The notes beneath the pieces were generated by a model. The model was not told where the DNA came from, ran no database searches, and saw only the letters and a list, made by a program, of their open reading frames with translations. Made by a program: the position numbers and the translations under genes. This document shows, one piece after another, positions 16,938 to 25,585 of a stretch of DNA of 53,760 nucleotides. The DNA lies in the NCBI GenBank assembly GCA_019509985.1, contig JAEKLF010000052.1, positions 1 to 53,760 on the forward strand, given 5' to 3'. The first letter of the stretch is position 1. Every line of letters starts with the position of its first letter. The stretch comes from Burkholderiales bacterium (lineage in GTDB: Bacteria; Pseudomonadota; Gammaproteobacteria; Burkholderiales; Burkholderiaceae_C).

Positions 16938-19372
16938 GGCAGCTCCCTCACGTCCCTGAGCAAAGGCAAGGGCGTGATCTGGCGCTGCCGCGCCGTGATG
17001 ATGTCCAGCATGGAGTCGTAGTCGCTGCGGTCGCTCAGCGCCTCCACGCCAGCCTCGATGGCTTCGACAAAGCCGCAGTGCTCGGTCAGCCGCACGGTCT
17101 CGATGGGCACCAGCTTGCGGTCCAGGATGAGGCCGCGCACCTCGTTCCAGCTGGCGCGGCCGGCATGCCAGGGCACGGCCTGCGCGTTGGCGGCCGAGCT
17201 GCCGCTGGCATCGGCCTGCACGGCGCCGCTGTAGTTGCCGGTCATCTGCATGTACTCCTCGCGGAAGGACGGGTGGCGCCACCAGCCCGGCAGCGCATGG
17301 CCTTCGAGCAGGAAGACGACCGGGTAGATGTCCACCAGCTCCAGGCAGGCCGCGAACAGCAGCGCCAGGTCGATGCAGGTGCCGGCGCGCTCGGCCTCCA
17401 CGGCCGACGGCATGCGCAGGCGCTGCGAGTCCAGCTGGCGGCTGTAGCTGGGCGGCGGGTTGAGGTAGCTCAAGCGCCAGTCGTGCAGCAGCGTCGCCCA
17501 GATGGCCTCGACCTGCCGGTCCACGCCGCGCAGCAGCTCCTCGTCGATGCGGCCGTCGGCCGCCACGGCGCTGTCGGGCACGCATTGGTAGCCCTCGAAG
17601 CCGGCGGTCGGGTCGTCGCGCAGCACTCGGTTGTAGCGCTGCGACTGCGACAGCGCGCGCACCACGGCCGGGTCGCGCGGCAGCACGAAGGAGGGCAGCC
17701 ACTGGCCGTCGCGGCGGTTGTCGCGCCACTGGTCCACCGGCAGCAGGCGCAGCCGGTGGCTGTCGTGGTACAGCACCTTGTCGCCCTGGCGCACACTCAC
17801 CTGCAGGCTGGTGTTGATGGCCTCGTGCACGCCGCGGGCGACGTCGGCCGTCAGCGGCACGTGGATGTCCTTGGTCAGGTTCTCGCGCTCGTATTGCATG
17901 ACGACGCGGCGCTCGTAGCGCGCCTCCTCGTCGCCCATGTGCACGGCCACCTCCACGTCCACGGCTTGCGCGCGCGCCGGCGCGTCGCAGCTCAGCACGA
18001 AGCGCTTGAACAGGGGCTGGGCGTTGTGCAGCACCGCGTAGTTCAGCTCGGGGAAGGGTTCGATCTCGCAGCGCACCTCGGCCGAGGCCGGCGCCGGTCC
18101 GGCCACGTCGGCCGCGGCCAGCGCGTGGCCCCGGACCTCGTGCGCCCGGCGCGTGGCCGGGTCGACGAAGGCCGGCGCGCCCAGCCACAGCGTCACGCCC
18201 GTCGCATCCACCGACTCCGGCAGCGCCCGCACTTCCTCCCAGACGCTGCTGAACGCGGTCGGCAAGTCGAAGCCGCTGGCGAACAGATGGCGCAGCAGCT
18301 GCGTCAGCGCGTACTCGGCCAGCGAGTCCTCGAACGCATCCTGGAAGCCCAGCGCCGCCAGCGACGCGCCCTCGGCGATCAGCATGGGCGCCAGGCGCGC
18401 GGCGCTGTTCCAAACGTTCAGCGTCGTCAGATAGGCCGGTGCATCGCCGACGGCAGCGGCCAGTGCCTGGGCCAGCGCCTGCGCGTGCACCAGGCGCGGG
18501 TAGCCCTGCGCGCCGCGCAGCAGCAGGCCGTCCAGCACGCGGCGCGAATCGGCCAGCAGGTCGTCGACGAGCTGCATGCGGCGGCTCGCGCCCGCCTCGT
18601 CGGAGTCCGGCGCCTCGACCAGCGCCGTCTTGCCGACGACCATGCCCAGCTCGCGCAGGCCCTGGTGGCTGTCCATGCCGGCAAAGTGCAGCAGATGCGG
18701 CGGCCGCGCGGCCAGCTCGGCGGTCAGTTCCTCCAGGCTGGGATAGTTCAGCACGCGCGGCGCGGGCACATCGGGCGGCAGCGCCGCGCTCAGGTTCTTC
18801 AGCTCGGCATCGACCGTCCAGCGCTCGCGCAGCTCGGTCGGCAGCGCGTTGACGAAGAGCACGCGGAAGTCCTTCCACGCGGGGAAGACCACGGCGTCGC
18901 GCCGCAAGGGCTGCCACCGGCCCTCGACCTCGTGCTGCACCTGCAGCTCGCGGATGATGGTCAGCGCGCCGGGCCGCTCGGCGGCGCTGCGGCGCTGCTC
19001 GCGCGTGGCCGCGGCCAGCACGTATTCCCAAGGGAAGATGCGCCCCTCCCAGCACAGCGCCTCGTGCTGGTAGGGCACCCGCACGACCAGCGTCGACGCC
19101 TTGCCCAGCGCCTGGACCTGCGCCGCGTTCAGGCCCAGGATTGCCAGCGTCTCCCGGGCGTCGGCCTGGTGCTGCTCGCGCACCTTGGCGTCGCGCACCC
19201 AGCGCTGGCGGGAGCGCAGCACATAGGTCCAGCGCAGCGCCTGCTGGGCCATGCTCTGGCGCGAGCGCAGGTCCACGCTGGCCAGCGGCACGCCCAGCGC
19301 GTTGCCGGGAGTGGCAATGTGCACGGCTTCGAGCAACTGCTCGTGCTCGGGCGGCGGTCGGGTCTTGCCCAC
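16934..19372 (-). CDS. CHAT-like domain fused to a transglutaminase-like (DUF4011-type) module
   Basis: An 812-residue cytoplasmic protein with a GTG start preceded by a perfect AAGGAGG at 19381-19387. Residues about 95-400 look like a CHAT (caspase-HetF) domain: 'FRVLFVNALP', 'HLLHFAGMDSHQG' (226-238) and 'ALGFQDAFEDSLAEYA'. The usual GHG histidine is replaced by G-M-D and the usual cysteine position reads 'VWNSA', so this part may be catalytically dead. Residues 436-549 form a beta-rich domain starting 'LNYAVLHN'. Residues 560-805 match the N-terminal module of DUF4011 proteins, a transglutaminase/papain-like fold, with Cys666 in 'GTCIDLALLFA', His692 in 'LLEGHALPG' and the closing 'LDIITARQRQITPLPL'. 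It is the first gene of a pair with the lipase-like gene. Confidence 0.75.
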   Translation of the reverse strand: MGKTRPPPEHEQLLEAVHIATPGNALGVPLASVDLRSRQSMAQQALRWTYVLRSRQRWVRDAKVREQHQADARETLAILGLNAAQVQALGKASTLVVRVPYQHEALCWEGRIFPWEYVLAAATREQRRSAAERPGALTIIRELQVQHEVEGRWQPLRRDAVVFPAWKDFRVLFVNALPTELRERWTVDAELKNLSAALPPDVPAPRVLNYPSLEELTAELAARPPHLLHFAGMDSHQGLRELGMVVGKTALVEAPDSDEAGASRRMQLVDDLLADSRRVLDGLLLRGAQGYPRLVHAQALAQALAAAVGDAPAYLTTLNVWNSAARLAPMLIAEGASLAALGFQDAFEDSLAEYALTQLLRHLFASGFDLPTAFSSVWEEVRALPESVDATGVTLWLGAPAFVDPATRRAHEVRGHALAAADVAGPAPASAEVRCEIEPFPELNYAVLHNAQPLFKRFVLSCDAPARAQAVDVEVAVHMGDEEARYERRVVMQYERENLTKDIHVPLTADVARGVHEAINTSLQVSVRQGDKVLYHDSHRLRLLPVDQWRDNRRDGQWLPSFVLPRDPAVVRALSQSQRYNRVLRDDPTAGFEGYQCVPDSAVAADGRIDEELLRGVDRQVEAIWATLLHDWRLSYLNPPPSYSRQLDSQRLRMPSAVEAERAGTCIDLALLFAACLELVDIYPVVFLLEGHALPGWWRHPSFREEYMQMTGNYSGAVQADASGSSAANAQAVPWHAGRASWNEVRGLILDRKLVPIETVRLTEHCGFVEAIEAGVEALSDRSDYDSMLDIITARQRQITPLPLLRDVRELP

Positions 19373-19443
19373 GAGGCGGTCCTCCTTAAGACGGCCCGCA
19401 GTATCGCGACGCTACGCTCGCGCGCAATGCCCCGGTTTAGGCT

Positions 19444-20391
19444 TCAGACCAGCCCGAGACTTTCCTCAATGCCCAGGTGCACGTTCATCGACTGCACGGC
19501 CGCGCCGCTGGCGCCCTTGCCGAGGTTGTCCAGGCGGCTCAGCAGCAGCACCTGGGTGTCCGACGCGAACACGAACAGGTCGACGCGGTTGGTGTCGTTG
19601 CAGGCCTGCACGTCGAAGAAGCCGGTCTCCAGCGTTGGCGCGTCGCGCAGCGGCTTCACGCTGATGAAGCGCTCGCCCTCGTAATGCGCGGCCAGCGCGG
19701 CCTGGATCTGCTCGGGCGTCGTGCCGGGCTTGAACTGGCTCAGCTGCAGCGGCACGCTGACGGCCAGGCCCTTGTAGAAGCTGCTGACCACCGGCATGAA
19801 AACCGGCGGGTTCGCCAGGCCGGTGTGGACCATCATCTCCGGCAGGTGCTTGTGCTTCAGGCCCAGGCCATAGGGACGCGGCGCCTTCAGGTGCTCGGGC
19901 AGCGGCTGCTGCTCGTACTCGGCGATCATGGACTTGCCGCCACCGGAGTAGCCGGTGATGGACGTGGCGCTGACCGCCGCGTCGGCCGGCAGCAGGCCGG
20001 CGTCCACCAGCGGCCGCACGGCCAGGATGAAGGCGCTGGCGTGGCAGCCCGGGTTGGCGATGCGCTTGCTGGCCTGGATGGCGCCGCGCTGGCCGCGGGC
20101 CAGCTCCGGCAGGCCGAAGGCCCAGCCCGGCGCCGTGCGGTGGGCGGTGCTGGCGTCGATCAGGCAGGTGTGGGTGTTGTTGACCATGAAGGCCGCCTCG
20201 CGCGAGGCCACATCCGGCAGGCACAGGAAGGCCACGTCCGCGGCGTTCAGCAGCCGCGAGCGCTCGGCCGGGTCCTTGCGCTTGTCGGCGTCGATCTTCA
20301 GCACCTCGATGTCGGTCCGCGCCGCGAGGTATTCGTGAATGCGCAGGCCCGTCGTGCCTTCCTGGCCGTCAACAAACACGCGATAGGTCAT
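19444..20391 (-). CDS. argC: N-acetyl-gamma-glutamyl-phosphate reductase, type 2
   Basis: A 315-residue enzyme that reduces N-acetylglutamyl phosphate to the semialdehyde in arginine synthesis, using NADPH. The short N-terminus '[16 protein letters not shown]' and the length mark it as the shorter type 2 ArgC. The catalytic Cys116 is in 'ANPGCHAS', and 'GYSGGGKSM' follows. The ATG at 20391 is preferred over an upstream in-frame start. It lies between the CHAT-like gene and the hydrolase-parB pair. In many Burkholderiales argC is near rpsI, so this may be a second or relocated copy. Confidence 0.93.
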   Translation of the reverse strand: MTYRVFVDGQEGTTGLRIHEYLAARTDIEVLKIDADKRKDPAERSRLLNAADVAFLCLPDVASREAAFMVNNTHTCLIDASTAHRTAPGWAFGLPELARGQRGAIQASKRIANPGCHASAFILAVRPLVDAGLLPADAAVSATSITGYSGGGKSMIAEYEQQPLPEHLKAPRPYGLGLKHKHLPEMMVHTGLANPPVFMPVVSSFYKGLAVSVPLQLSQFKPGTTPEQIQAALAAHYEGERFISVKPLRDAPTLETGFFDVQACNDTNRVDLFVFASDTQVLLLSRLDNLGKGASGAAVQSMNVHLGIEESLGLV

Positions 20392-20435
20392 GCCAAGCTC
20401 CAGCAAAATTCAGCGGCAAAGGATAAGGGAAAACG

Positions 20436-20975
20436 ATGAAAAGCAAGCGCGTACTGCTTCTCCCCGGCTGGCAGAACTCCGGCCCCGGCCATTGGCAAAC
20501 CCGCTGGGAGGCGCTCTACGGCGACCAGCGCGTCGAGCAGCACGACTGGGACTGGCCCAAGCGCGGCGACTGGATGGCGCGGCTGGACGAGGTGCTGCTG
20601 GAAAGCGACGTGCCGGCCCTGCTGGCCGCGCATTCGCTGGGCTGCCAGCTCGTCGCGGCCTGGGCCGAGCATTCGCGGCACACCGCTCGCGTGGCCGGTG
20701 CGCTGCTGGTTGCACCGCCCGACACCGAGCGCGAAGACATGCCGCCGCAGCTGCACAACTGGCGGCCCATCCGCCGCGCGCGCCTGCCCTTCCCGAGCAT
20801 CGTCGTCATCAGCAGCGACGACCCCTACGGTGCGCCCGAGCGCAGCACGCAGATGGCCGCGGACTGGGGCGCCAGTGTCGTCATCGCCGGACCGCGTGGC
20901 CATCTGAATGCGGAGTCCGGCCTCGGCGACTGGCCGGAAGGCCGCGAACTGCTGGGAGGCCTCGCCAAGGCCTGA
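20436..20975 (+). CDS. RBBP9/YdeN family serine hydrolase
   Basis: A 179-residue small alpha/beta hydrolase. 'LLLPGWQNSGPGHWQTRWE' at the N-terminus is the family signature. The triad is Ser67 in 'AHSLGC', Asp in 'SSDDPYG' and His in 'RGHLNAESG'. Biochemical role unknown. It ends 16 bases before parB. In many Burkholderiales this hydrolase sits between parA and parB, so here it marks the surviving downstream end of the ancestral parA-hydrolase-parB arrangement. It diverges from argC across a 44-base gap. Confidence 0.9.
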   Translation: MKSKRVLLLPGWQNSGPGHWQTRWEALYGDQRVEQHDWDWPKRGDWMARLDEVLLESDVPALLAAHSLGCQLVAAWAEHSRHTARVAGALLVAPPDTEREDMPPQLHNWRPIRRARLPFPSIVVISSDDPYGAPERSTQMAADWGASVVIAGPRGHLNAESGLGDWPEGRELLGGLAKA

Positions 20976-20991
20976 AGGACAATCCGCGCCC

Positions 20992-21894
20992 ATGGCAACG
21001 AAGAAACCCAAAGGCCTCGGCCTCGGCCTGGAAGCCCTGCTCGGCCCCAAGGTCAGCGACACGCCCGCTCCCGAGCGCGACGGCCTGCCATCCACGCTGA
21101 AGCTGGAACAGCTGCAGGCCGGCAAATACCAGCCACGCACGCGCATGGACGAGGGCTCGCTGTACGAGCTGGCCGAGAGCATCAAGGCCCAGGGCATCAT
21201 GCAGCCCATCCTCGTGCGGCCCATCACGCCGAACGGCGGCGTGACCTACGAGATCATTGCCGGCGAGCGGCGCTTCCGTGCCGCAAGACTTGCCGGCCTG
21301 CGCGAGGTGCCGGTGCTGGTGAAGGCCGTGCCCGACGAGTCGGCCGCGGCGATGGCGCTGATCGAGAACATCCAGCGCGAGGACCTGAACCCGCTCGAAG
21401 AAGCGCAGGGCCTGAAACGACTCACCGACGAGTTCGGCCTGACGCACGAGCAGGCGGCTCAGGCCGTGGGCCGCTCACGCAGCGCGGCGAGCAATCTGCT
21501 GCGGCTGTTGAACCTTTCCGCGCCAGTGCAGAACATGCTGATGGCCGGCGACCTGGACATGGGCCATGCCCGCGCGCTGCTGCCGCTGGACGGCGCCACG
21601 CAGATCACCACGGCCAGCGAGATCGCGGCCAAGAAGCTCAGCGTGCGCGAGGCCGAGAAGCTGGTCGCCAAGCACCAGGGCGCTGCCCGCCAGGCGCCGC
21701 TCTTGCGCGTGAAGAGCGACAAGAGCCGCGACGTGCTGCGCCTGGAGGAGGAGCTGGCCGACGCCCTGGGCGCAACCGTCGAGGTGCGCGTGAAAAAACG
21801 CAGCAAGCGCGGCGGCCAGAGCGGCGAGCTGGCCATCCACTTCGACTCGCTGGACGCGCTGTCGGGCATCCTCGACAAGCTGCGCGCGGGCTGA
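20992..21894 (+). CDS. parB: Chromosome partitioning protein ParB (Spo0J)
   Basis: A 300-residue CTP-dependent DNA clamp that loads at parS and spreads. The N-terminus 'KPKGLGLGLEALLG' is the ParA-stimulating peptide. The CTP-binding motif 'GERRFRA' is at residues 91-97, followed by 'ENIQREDLNPLEEA' and a helix-turn-helix ('LTHEQAAQAVGRSRSAASN') that reads parS. The C-terminus ('LAIHFDSLDALSGILDKL') is the dimerisation domain. The ATG at 20992 gives the conserved N-terminus. It is 14 kb from parA, an unusual separation. Confidence 0.97.
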   Translation: MATKKPKGLGLGLEALLGPKVSDTPAPERDGLPSTLKLEQLQAGKYQPRTRMDEGSLYELAESIKAQGIMQPILVRPITPNGGVTYEIIAGERRFRAARLAGLREVPVLVKAVPDESAAAMALIENIQREDLNPLEEAQGLKRLTDEFGLTHEQAAQAVGRSRSAASNLLRLLNLSAPVQNMLMAGDLDMGHARALLPLDGATQITTASEIAAKKLSVREAEKLVAKHQGAARQAPLLRVKSDKSRDVLRLEEELADALGATVEVRVKKRSKRGGQSGELAIHFDSLDALSGILDKLRAG

Positions 21895-21900
21895 ACCCGC

Positions 21901-21927
21901 GATGCCGCCGCGCAATGCGGCGGCGTC
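21901..21927 (+). terminator. Terminator-like hairpin after parB
   Basis: An 11-bp GC-rich stem (one G-T wobble) around the loop GCAAT begins seven bases after the parB stop. There is no T-tract, so it may slow or stabilise transcript ends rather than act as a classical intrinsic terminator. Confidence 0.45.
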
Positions 21928-22367
21928 TGACATCGCGCCGCGGCCAGGCGTCCAACACTAGGGCCAGCGGCAATGCGGCCGCCGCGTCTCATGCCCGCCT
22001 TGCCGCGTTCGTGACGCTTGTTGGACTGGCAACAGTTCTTCACCGGCAGCCTGTCGGCGGCCCGCCACAAGGCCCCCGTGTTCGTGTGGTTTGCCCGAAA
22101 AGTGCCAGGTCTTGCCCGAATGGCCGGCGTATGCTGGCTCGACACCCTGTCAACGAAAAACAAAGCTCGCGGGTTGGTGGTCATGTTGATGGGTGGATAG
22201 CGGCTTATTCTTGAGATTGACGAGGCGTCGGTGCCGCCAAGCTGCCGACATGCCGAGTGGAGAGTTCTGATGACGCCTTGCAGTTGAGGCGCGATCAGAA
22301 CCCCCCAGTCCCCTCGGGCACGGATCGTGCTCGCGGCCCTGTGGAGTTCAAACCGCAGGAGGTGGGC
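21928..22367. other. Gene-free stretch upstream of prkA
   Basis: About 440 bases with no convincing gene. Short open frames exist (one of 60 codons from 22018), but none has a ribosome-binding site or family match. It is less GC-rich than its surroundings. Its 3' end holds a sigma-54 promoter at 22316-22331 and a strong AGGAGG before prkA. Enhancer sites for a sigma-54 activator would be expected in the upstream part; I could not identify a clear one. Confidence 0.5.
22316..22331 (+). promoter_or_regulatory. Sigma-54 (RpoN) promoter of the prkA operon
   Basis: GGGCACGGATCGTGCT matches the sigma-54 consensus TGGCACG-N4-TTGCW at all positions except the two leading T's. The invariant GG and GC dinucleotides have exact spacing. 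Transcription would start near 22342, leaving a leader of about 26 bases with AGGAGG at 22357-22362 before the ATG at 22368. Confidence 0.7.
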
Positions 22368-24290
22368 ATGGACGTCATCAGCCATTTTTCGAAGCGCTAC
22401 GAGCGCAGCAAGGTCGAGGAGCTCTCGCTGGAGGACTACCTCGCGGAGTGCAAATCAAACCCGCTGGCCTACGCCTCGGCCGCCGAGCGCATGCTGCAGG
22501 CTATCGGCGAGCCGCAGATGCTCGACACGCGCAACGACCCGCGGCTGTCGCGGTTGTTCGCCAACAAGACCATCAAGATCTATCCGGCCTTTGCCGAGTT
22601 CTACGGGCTCGAAGAAGCGATCGAGCAGGTCGTTTCCTACTTCCGGCACGCGGCGCAAGGCCTCGAAGAAAAGAAACAGATCCTCTACCTGCTGGGGCCC
22701 GTGGGCGGCGGCAAGAGCTCCATCGCCGAGCGGCTCAAGCAGCTGATGGAGCACGTGCCCTTCTACGCGCTGGCCGGCTCGCCGGTGAACGAGTCGCCGC
22801 TCGGCCTCTTCGACCCCCTCGAAGACGGCCCGCTGCTGGAGCGCGACTACGGCATCCCGCGCCGCTACCTGAACCGCGTGCTCAGCCCCTGGGCCGTCAA
22901 GCGCCTGGACGAGTTCGGCGGCGACATCCGCAAGTTCAAGGTCATCAAGCGCTACCCCAGCGTGCTCAAGCAGGTCGGCGTGGCCAAGACCGAGCCGGGT
23001 GACGAGAACAACCAGGACATCAGCTCGCTGGTCGGCAAGGTCGACATCCGCAAGCTCGAGACCTATGCGCAGGACGACCCCGACGCCTACAGTTACTCCG
23101 GCGGCCTGTGCCTGGCCAACCAGGGCCTGCTGGAGTTCGTGGAAATGTTCAAGGCGCCGATCAAGGTGCTGCACCCGCTGCTGACCGCCACCCAGGAAAG
23201 CAACTACAAGGGCACCGAAGGCTTCGGCGCCATTCCCTTCGACGGCATCGTGCTGGCGCACAGCAACGAGAGCGAGTGGAAGACCTTCCGCAACAACAAG
23301 AACAACGAAGCCTTCCTCGACCGCGTCTACATCGTCAAGGTGCCTTACTGCCTGCGCGTCAGTGAAGAGGTCAAGATCTACGAGAAGCTGATCCGCGGCT
23401 CGTCGTTGTCTGAGGCCAAGTGCGCGCCCGGCACGCTGAAGATGATGAGCCAGTTCGCGGTGCTCACGCGGCTGAAGGAGCCGGAGAACTCGTCGCTGTA
23501 TTCCAAGATGCAGATCTACGACGGCGAGAACCTGAAGGACACCGATCCCCGCGCCAAGAGCTTCCAGGAGTACCGCGACTACGCCGGCGTCGACGAAGGC
23601 ATGAGCGGCATCAGCACGCGCTTCGCCTACAAGATCATCTCCAAGGTCTTCAACTTCGACTCGGCCGAGGTGGCGGCCAATCCGGTGCACCTGATGTATG
23701 TGCTGGAGCAGCAGATCGAGCGCGAGCAGTTCCCCAAGGAGCTGGAAGAGAAGTACGTCGGCTTCATCAAGGAGCAGCTGTCGCCACGCTATGCCGAGTT
23801 CATCGGCAAGGAGATCCAGACCGCCTATCTGGAGAGCTACAGCGAGTACGGCCAGAACATCTTCGACCGCTACGTGACCTATGCCGACTACTGGATCCAG
23901 GACCAGGAGTACCGCGACACCGACACCGGCGAGGTCTTCGATCGCGTCGCGTTGAACGCCGAGCTGGAGAAGATCGAGAAGCCGGCGGGCATCTCCAACC
24001 CCAAGGACTTCCGCAACGAGATCGTCAACTTCGTGCTGCGCGCGCGCGCCAATAACGCAGGCAAGAACCCGCTGTGGACGAGCTACGAGAAGCTGCGCAC
24101 CGTCATCGAGAAGAAGATGTTCTCCAACACCGAGGAGCTGCTGCCCGTCATCAGCTTCAACGCCAAGGCCAGCGCCGAGGACGCCAAGAAGCACGAGAAC
24201 TTCGTGCAGCGCATGGTGGACAAGGGCTACACGGCCAAGCAGGTGCGGCTGTTGTGCGAGTGGTATCTGCGCGTGAGGAAGAGCAGCTGA
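22368..24290 (+). CDS. prkA: PrkA family serine protein kinase (YeaG)
   Basis: The 640-residue protein is the AAA+-type kinase/ATPase known as PrkA in Bacillus and YeaG in enterics, linked to stress, nitrogen starvation and stationary phase. The Walker A 'GPVGGGKSS' lies at 110-118. The conserved blocks 'CPLH'-equivalent 'ESPLGLFDP', 'YSGGLCLANQGLLEF' and 'LLTATQESNYKG' follow, and the C-terminal PrkA domain includes 'GISTRFAYKIIS'. Length equals YeaG (about 640). An AGGAGG six bases before the ATG fixes the start. It leads the prkA-yeaH-spoVR operon and has a sigma-54 promoter. Confidence 0.95.
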   Translation: MDVISHFSKRYERSKVEELSLEDYLAECKSNPLAYASAAERMLQAIGEPQMLDTRNDPRLSRLFANKTIKIYPAFAEFYGLEEAIEQVVSYFRHAAQGLEEKKQILYLLGPVGGGKSSIAERLKQLMEHVPFYALAGSPVNESPLGLFDPLEDGPLLERDYGIPRRYLNRVLSPWAVKRLDEFGGDIRKFKVIKRYPSVLKQVGVAKTEPGDENNQDISSLVGKVDIRKLETYAQDDPDAYSYSGGLCLANQGLLEFVEMFKAPIKVLHPLLTATQESNYKGTEGFGAIPFDGIVLAHSNESEWKTFRNNKNNEAFLDRVYIVKVPYCLRVSEEVKIYEKLIRGSSLSEAKCAPGTLKMMSQFAVLTRLKEPENSSLYSKMQIYDGENLKDTDPRAKSFQEYRDYAGVDEGMSGISTRFAYKIISKVFNFDSAEVAANPVHLMYVLEQQIEREQFPKELEEKYVGFIKEQLSPRYAEFIGKEIQTAYLESYSEYGQNIFDRYVTYADYWIQDQEYRDTDTGEVFDRVALNAELEKIEKPAGISNPKDFRNEIVNFVLRARANNAGKNPLWTSYEKLRTVIEKKMFSNTEELLPVISFNAKASAEDAKKHENFVQRMVDKGYTAKQVRLLCEWYLRVRKSS

Positions 24291-24304
24291 TCGGACGGTG
24301 ACGC

Positions 24305-25585
24305 ATGTCGCTCCAACAAATCATCGACCGAAGGCTGTCCGGGAAGAACAAGTCCATCGGCAACCGCGAGCGCTTCCTGCGCCGTCACAAGGAACAGATC
24401 CGCGAGGCGGTGAAGCGCGCCGTCGATGGCCGCGGCATCCGCGACATGGAGCGCGGCGAGGACGTCCACATCCCGAAGAAGGACCTCAGTGAACCTGTCT
24501 TCGGCCACGGCGACGGCGGCATCCGCGAAGTCGTGCGGCCCGGCAACCAGGAGTATGTGAAGGGCGACCGCATTGCCAAGCCCAAGGGCGGCCAGGGTGG
24601 CGGCAGCGGTGGTGGCCAGGCCAGTGATTCCGGCGAGGGCGAGGACGACTTCGTCTTCCATCTCAGCAAGGAAGAGTTCATGCAGGTCTTCTTCGAGGAC
24701 CTGGCCCTGCCCAACCTGGCGCGCACGACGCTGGCCGACACGCCGGAGTGGCGCAGCCAGCGCGCCGGCTTCGTCTCCGACGGCACGCCCACCAACCTGC
24801 ACGTCGTGCGCTCGATGCGCGGCGCACTCGGCCGGCGCATTGCGCTGGGCATGGACAAGCGCCGCGAGCTGCACGAGCTCGAGGCCCGCGAGCAGGAACT
24901 GCTGAAGGAAGACCGCCCCGAGACGCCGCGCCTGCTGCTTGAAACGCGCGCGCGCATCCAGCATCTGCGCGAGCGCATCGGCGCCATCCCCTTCCTCGAT
25001 CCCATCGACCTGCGCTTTCGCGCCCGCGTACGCATCCCGGTGCCGACGACGCGCGCCGTCATGTTCTGCCTGATGGACGTGTCCGGCTCGATGGACGAAG
25101 GCCGCAAGGACCTCGCCAAGCGCTTCTTCATCCTGCTCTACCTGTTCCTGACGCGGCACTACGAGAAGATCGATGTCGTCTTCATCCGCCACCACACGCA
25201 GGCGCAGGAGGTCGACGAGCAGAACTTCTTCCACGCGACGGAAACCGGCGGCACCGTCGTCTCCAGCGCCCTCGTGCTGATGGAGCAGATCATCAAGGAG
25301 CGCTATTCGCCAACCGAGTGGAACATCTACGGCGCCCAGGCCAGCGACGGCGACAACTGGCACCACGACAGCGGCCGCTGCCGCGAGCTGCTGGCCGACA
25401 AGATCCTGCCGCTGTGCCGCTACTTCGCCTACGTGCAGGTGGCCGAGCCCGAGCAGAACCTGTGGGAGGAATACCAGAAGCTCGCCGAGGACGCCCGCCA
25501 CTTCGCCATGCGCAAGGCCGTCGAAGCGTCCGAGATCTACCCCGTCTTCCGCGAGCTGTTCAAGAAGGAAGGGGCCTCGGTATGA
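24305..25585 (+). CDS. yeaH: YeaH/YhbH family protein (DUF444)
   Basis: A 426-residue DUF444 protein with a von Willebrand A-like fold. The MIDAS-type metal site D-V-S-G-S lies at 258-262 ('CLMDVSGSMDEG'). An N-terminal basic region ('SIGNRERFLRRHKEQIREA') and a glycine-rich linker (about 98-110) precede it. In enterics YeaH is encoded with the YeaG kinase and works with it in the starvation response; the molecular role is unsettled. It follows prkA by 14 bases and its stop overlaps the spoVR start (ATGA). Confidence 0.94.
   Translation: MSLQQIIDRRLSGKNKSIGNRERFLRRHKEQIREAVKRAVDGRGIRDMERGEDVHIPKKDLSEPVFGHGDGGIREVVRPGNQEYVKGDRIAKPKGGQGGGSGGGQASDSGEGEDDFVFHLSKEEFMQVFFEDLALPNLARTTLADTPEWRSQRAGFVSDGTPTNLHVVRSMRGALGRRIALGMDKRRELHELEAREQELLKEDRPETPRLLLETRARIQHLRERIGAIPFLDPIDLRFRARVRIPVPTTRAVMFCLMDVSGSMDEGRKDLAKRFFILLYLFLTRHYEKIDVVFIRHHTQAQEVDEQNFFHATETGGTVVSSALVLMEQIIKERYSPTEWNIYGAQASDGDNWHHDSGRCRELLADKILPLCRYFAYVQVAEPEQNLWEEYQKLAEDARHFAMRKAVEASEIYPVFRELFKKEGASV

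Noticed and set aside
15585..19055. 1156-codon minus-strand frame covering the lipase and CHAT genes
   Set aside because: It mixes the true lipase frame with an out-of-frame reading of the CHAT-like gene. The upstream part is low-complexity Arg/Ala/Gly and the real gene there is in another frame with a perfect ribosome-binding site.
16850..19684. 944-codon plus-strand frame opposite the CHAT-like gene
   Set aside because: Antisense shadow with biased His/Gln/Arg composition and no family-like motif.
22018..22200. 60-codon frame in the gene-free stretch before prkA
   Set aside because: No ribosome-binding site, no recognisable motif and a composition unlike neighbouring genes.
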